A stretch of 14,070 nt of DNA from Asaia bogorensis (GTDB lineage: Bacteria; Pseudomonadota; Alphaproteobacteria; Acetobacterales; Acetobacteraceae). The stretch spans positions 1 through 14,070 of the forward strand of contig CAMCHA010000013.1 of NCBI GenBank assembly GCA_945874515.1, given 5' to 3'. The position numbers and the translations under genes were made by a program. Of this stretch, positions 13,209-14,070 are shown piece by piece. Numbering within the stretch: the first letter of the stretch is position 1; every line of letters begins with the position of its first letter. The notes below the pieces were generated by a model that saw only the letters and a program-made list of their open reading frames with translations, ran no database searches and was not told where the DNA came from.

Positions 13209-13213
13209 GGGAG

Positions 13214-13873
13214 CTATTCTGGCCGTGTGGTGGCCGGGGGTTCGGCATAAAGCGGCGCAGCGCCCCGCTGCGGCAAGGCGCCGATAAGCCGCTGATGCGC
13301 GACGCGCCCCACCGCCTCAGCCGAGGGGAGGGCGGGTGGTTCGGCACTGGCCTGAAAGCCGCGGGCGATAAGCGCCGCCGCCACCGGCGCGGCCGCATCA
13401 CCGACCAGCAAAACGGGTCCTTCGGGATCAGGCAGGGCCGCCATTGGCAGGATCACGGGCGCTTCAGGCAGCGCGGACCCCGGGCGGAAAATTTCCAGCA
13501 CCACGCGGCCCTGGCGCTGATCCAGCACGGACCAAAGTACCCGGTCTAACCGCAAGGCTTGCGGTACTTCTGCGGCCAAAGCCTCCCCCGTCGTCACCCC
13601 AATCAGTGGCTTGCCGAGTGCCTGCGCCAAGCCCTCCGCCAGCGCAATGGCGGTGCGTAGCCCAGTAAATCCGCCGGGCCCGACGCCAACCGCGATGGCG
13701 TCGAGCGCCGCAGGCGTGACCCCCGCTTCCGCCATCACCTGCTCCACCATGGGGGGTAGGGCCGCAGGCTGGCCGCGCGGCGCCTCATGCAGGGCCGAGG
13801 CCAGAACGGTGCCATCACGCAGCAGCGCCGCGGAACACCGCGCGAGCGCACCTTCAAGGGCGAGAATCAGCAT
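13214..13873 (-). CDS. tsaB: tRNA threonylcarbamoyladenosine biosynthesis protein TsaB
   Basis: TsaB is the partner of TsaD and TsaE in making the t6A modification at position 37 of ANN-decoding tRNAs in the cytoplasm. The 219-residue product has the ASKHA-type N-terminus [18 protein letters not shown] and the family signature [22 protein letters not shown] (62-83). It also has the following [12 protein letters not shown] segment. The usual acidic residue in the first strand (typically Asp-Thr) is Glu7-Gly8, and the His commonly seen around residues 30-40 is absent ([11 protein letters not shown]), so it is slightly divergent. The ATG at 13873 is preceded closely by GGAAG. It leads a tsaB-rimI pair; tsaD and tsaE are not in the window. 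Confidence 0.9.
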   Translation of the reverse strand: MLILALEGALARCSAALLRDGTVLASALHEAPRGQPAALPPMVEQVMAEAGVTPAALDAIAVGVGPGGFTGLRTAIALAEGLAQALGKPLIGVTTGEALAAEVPQALRLDRVLWSVLDQRQGRVVLEIFRPGSALPEAPVILPMAALPDPEGPVLLVGDAAAPVAAALIARGFQASAEPPALPSAEAVGRVAHQRLIGALPQRGAAPLYAEPPATTRPE

Positions 13874-13946
13874 CTTCCAAACCTGCGCGCGCGGCGTTTC
13901 ATGCGCGCCTCATGGCAGGATGCGCCGCTGATTTCCAGATCAAGAC

Positions 13947-14070
13947 CTATGGCCCGAAGCTGATCCGGGGCAGCCAGAGCGCCATTTCCGGGAAGGCAAT
14001 CAGCAGCGCCGTCATCACCACCATGGCGATAAAGAAAGGCACGGTGCCTTGGAACACCTCGGCAATCGTG
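13947..14070 (-). CDS. dctM: TRAP transporter large permease, C-terminal end (partial)
   Basis: The last 40 codons and TAG stop of a gene that enters from the right edge. The readable end, VFQGTVPFFIAMVVMTALL then IAFPEMALWLP, is the hydrophobic C-terminus typical of DctM, the large membrane subunit of TRAP transporters that import organic acids with sodium. The gene is cut only by the window edge. A 73-bp gap separates it from tsaB on the same strand. The substrate cannot be told from this fragment. Confidence 0.8.
   Translation of the reverse strand, partial: TIAEVFQGTVPFFIAMVVMTALLIAFPEMALWLPRISFGP

Noticed and set aside
13885..13908. GCGCGC arms near the tsaB start as a terminator for dctM
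   Set aside because: Alternating GC sequence pairs by chance at this base composition, and there is no T tract on the minus strand.

Overview
The window is ordinary high-GC bacterial chromosome. Codon use, a flgF-flgG-flgA-flgH operon, an alphaproteobacterial-type motE gene, a Ros/MucR-type regulator and a TRAP-transporter end all point to an alphaproteobacterium, most likely Rhodospirillales/Acetobacteraceae (inference from gene types; no rRNA or tRNA is present to confirm it). No insertion sequence, phage gene, CRISPR array or RNA gene was found.

Layout. At the left edge is speD (S-adenosylmethionine decarboxylase, minus strand) with its own terminator. Positions 681-7422 hold a tightly packed seven-gene minus-strand operon, read right to left: fliL, fliM, a small membrane protein (DUF6468-like), a MotE-like protein, cheY, cheZ, and a 995-residue secreted protein with TPR repeats. 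Five of its six junctions are start/stop overlaps. Positions 7423-7669 are a divergent control region with a very good sigma-54 (-24/-12) promoter pointing right, preceded by two similar inverted repeats that look like binding sites for a flagellar enhancer-binding protein of the FlbD type. To the right, flgF, flgG, flgA and flgH (rod, P-ring chaperone, L-ring) form a plus-strand operon closed by a 10-bp hairpin. Then come an OlsB-like ornithine-lipid N-acyltransferase, a MucR-like regulator with a degenerate zinc finger, a divergent TusA-family protein, the rimI and tsaB pair, and the last 40 codons of a TRAP transporter large permease (dctM), which runs off the right edge.

How the genes work together. 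The two divergent flagellar operons supply complementary parts of one machine: the left one encodes switch, stator-associated and signalling parts (FliM, FliL, MotE-like, CheY, CheZ), and the right one encodes the axial rod and outer-membrane ring parts. CheY and its phosphatase CheZ sit in the motor operon and not among other chemotaxis genes. The CheZ C-terminus carries nearly the same SQxEIDxLL peptide that FliM uses to dock CheY. The least understood part is the trio of DUF6468-like protein, MotE-like protein and the 995-residue secreted TPR protein, which may form an envelope assembly around the motor. It is the best candidate here for something not fully described. The other genes (speD, rimI, tsaB, the tusA-like gene, dctM) look like housekeeping or transport functions.
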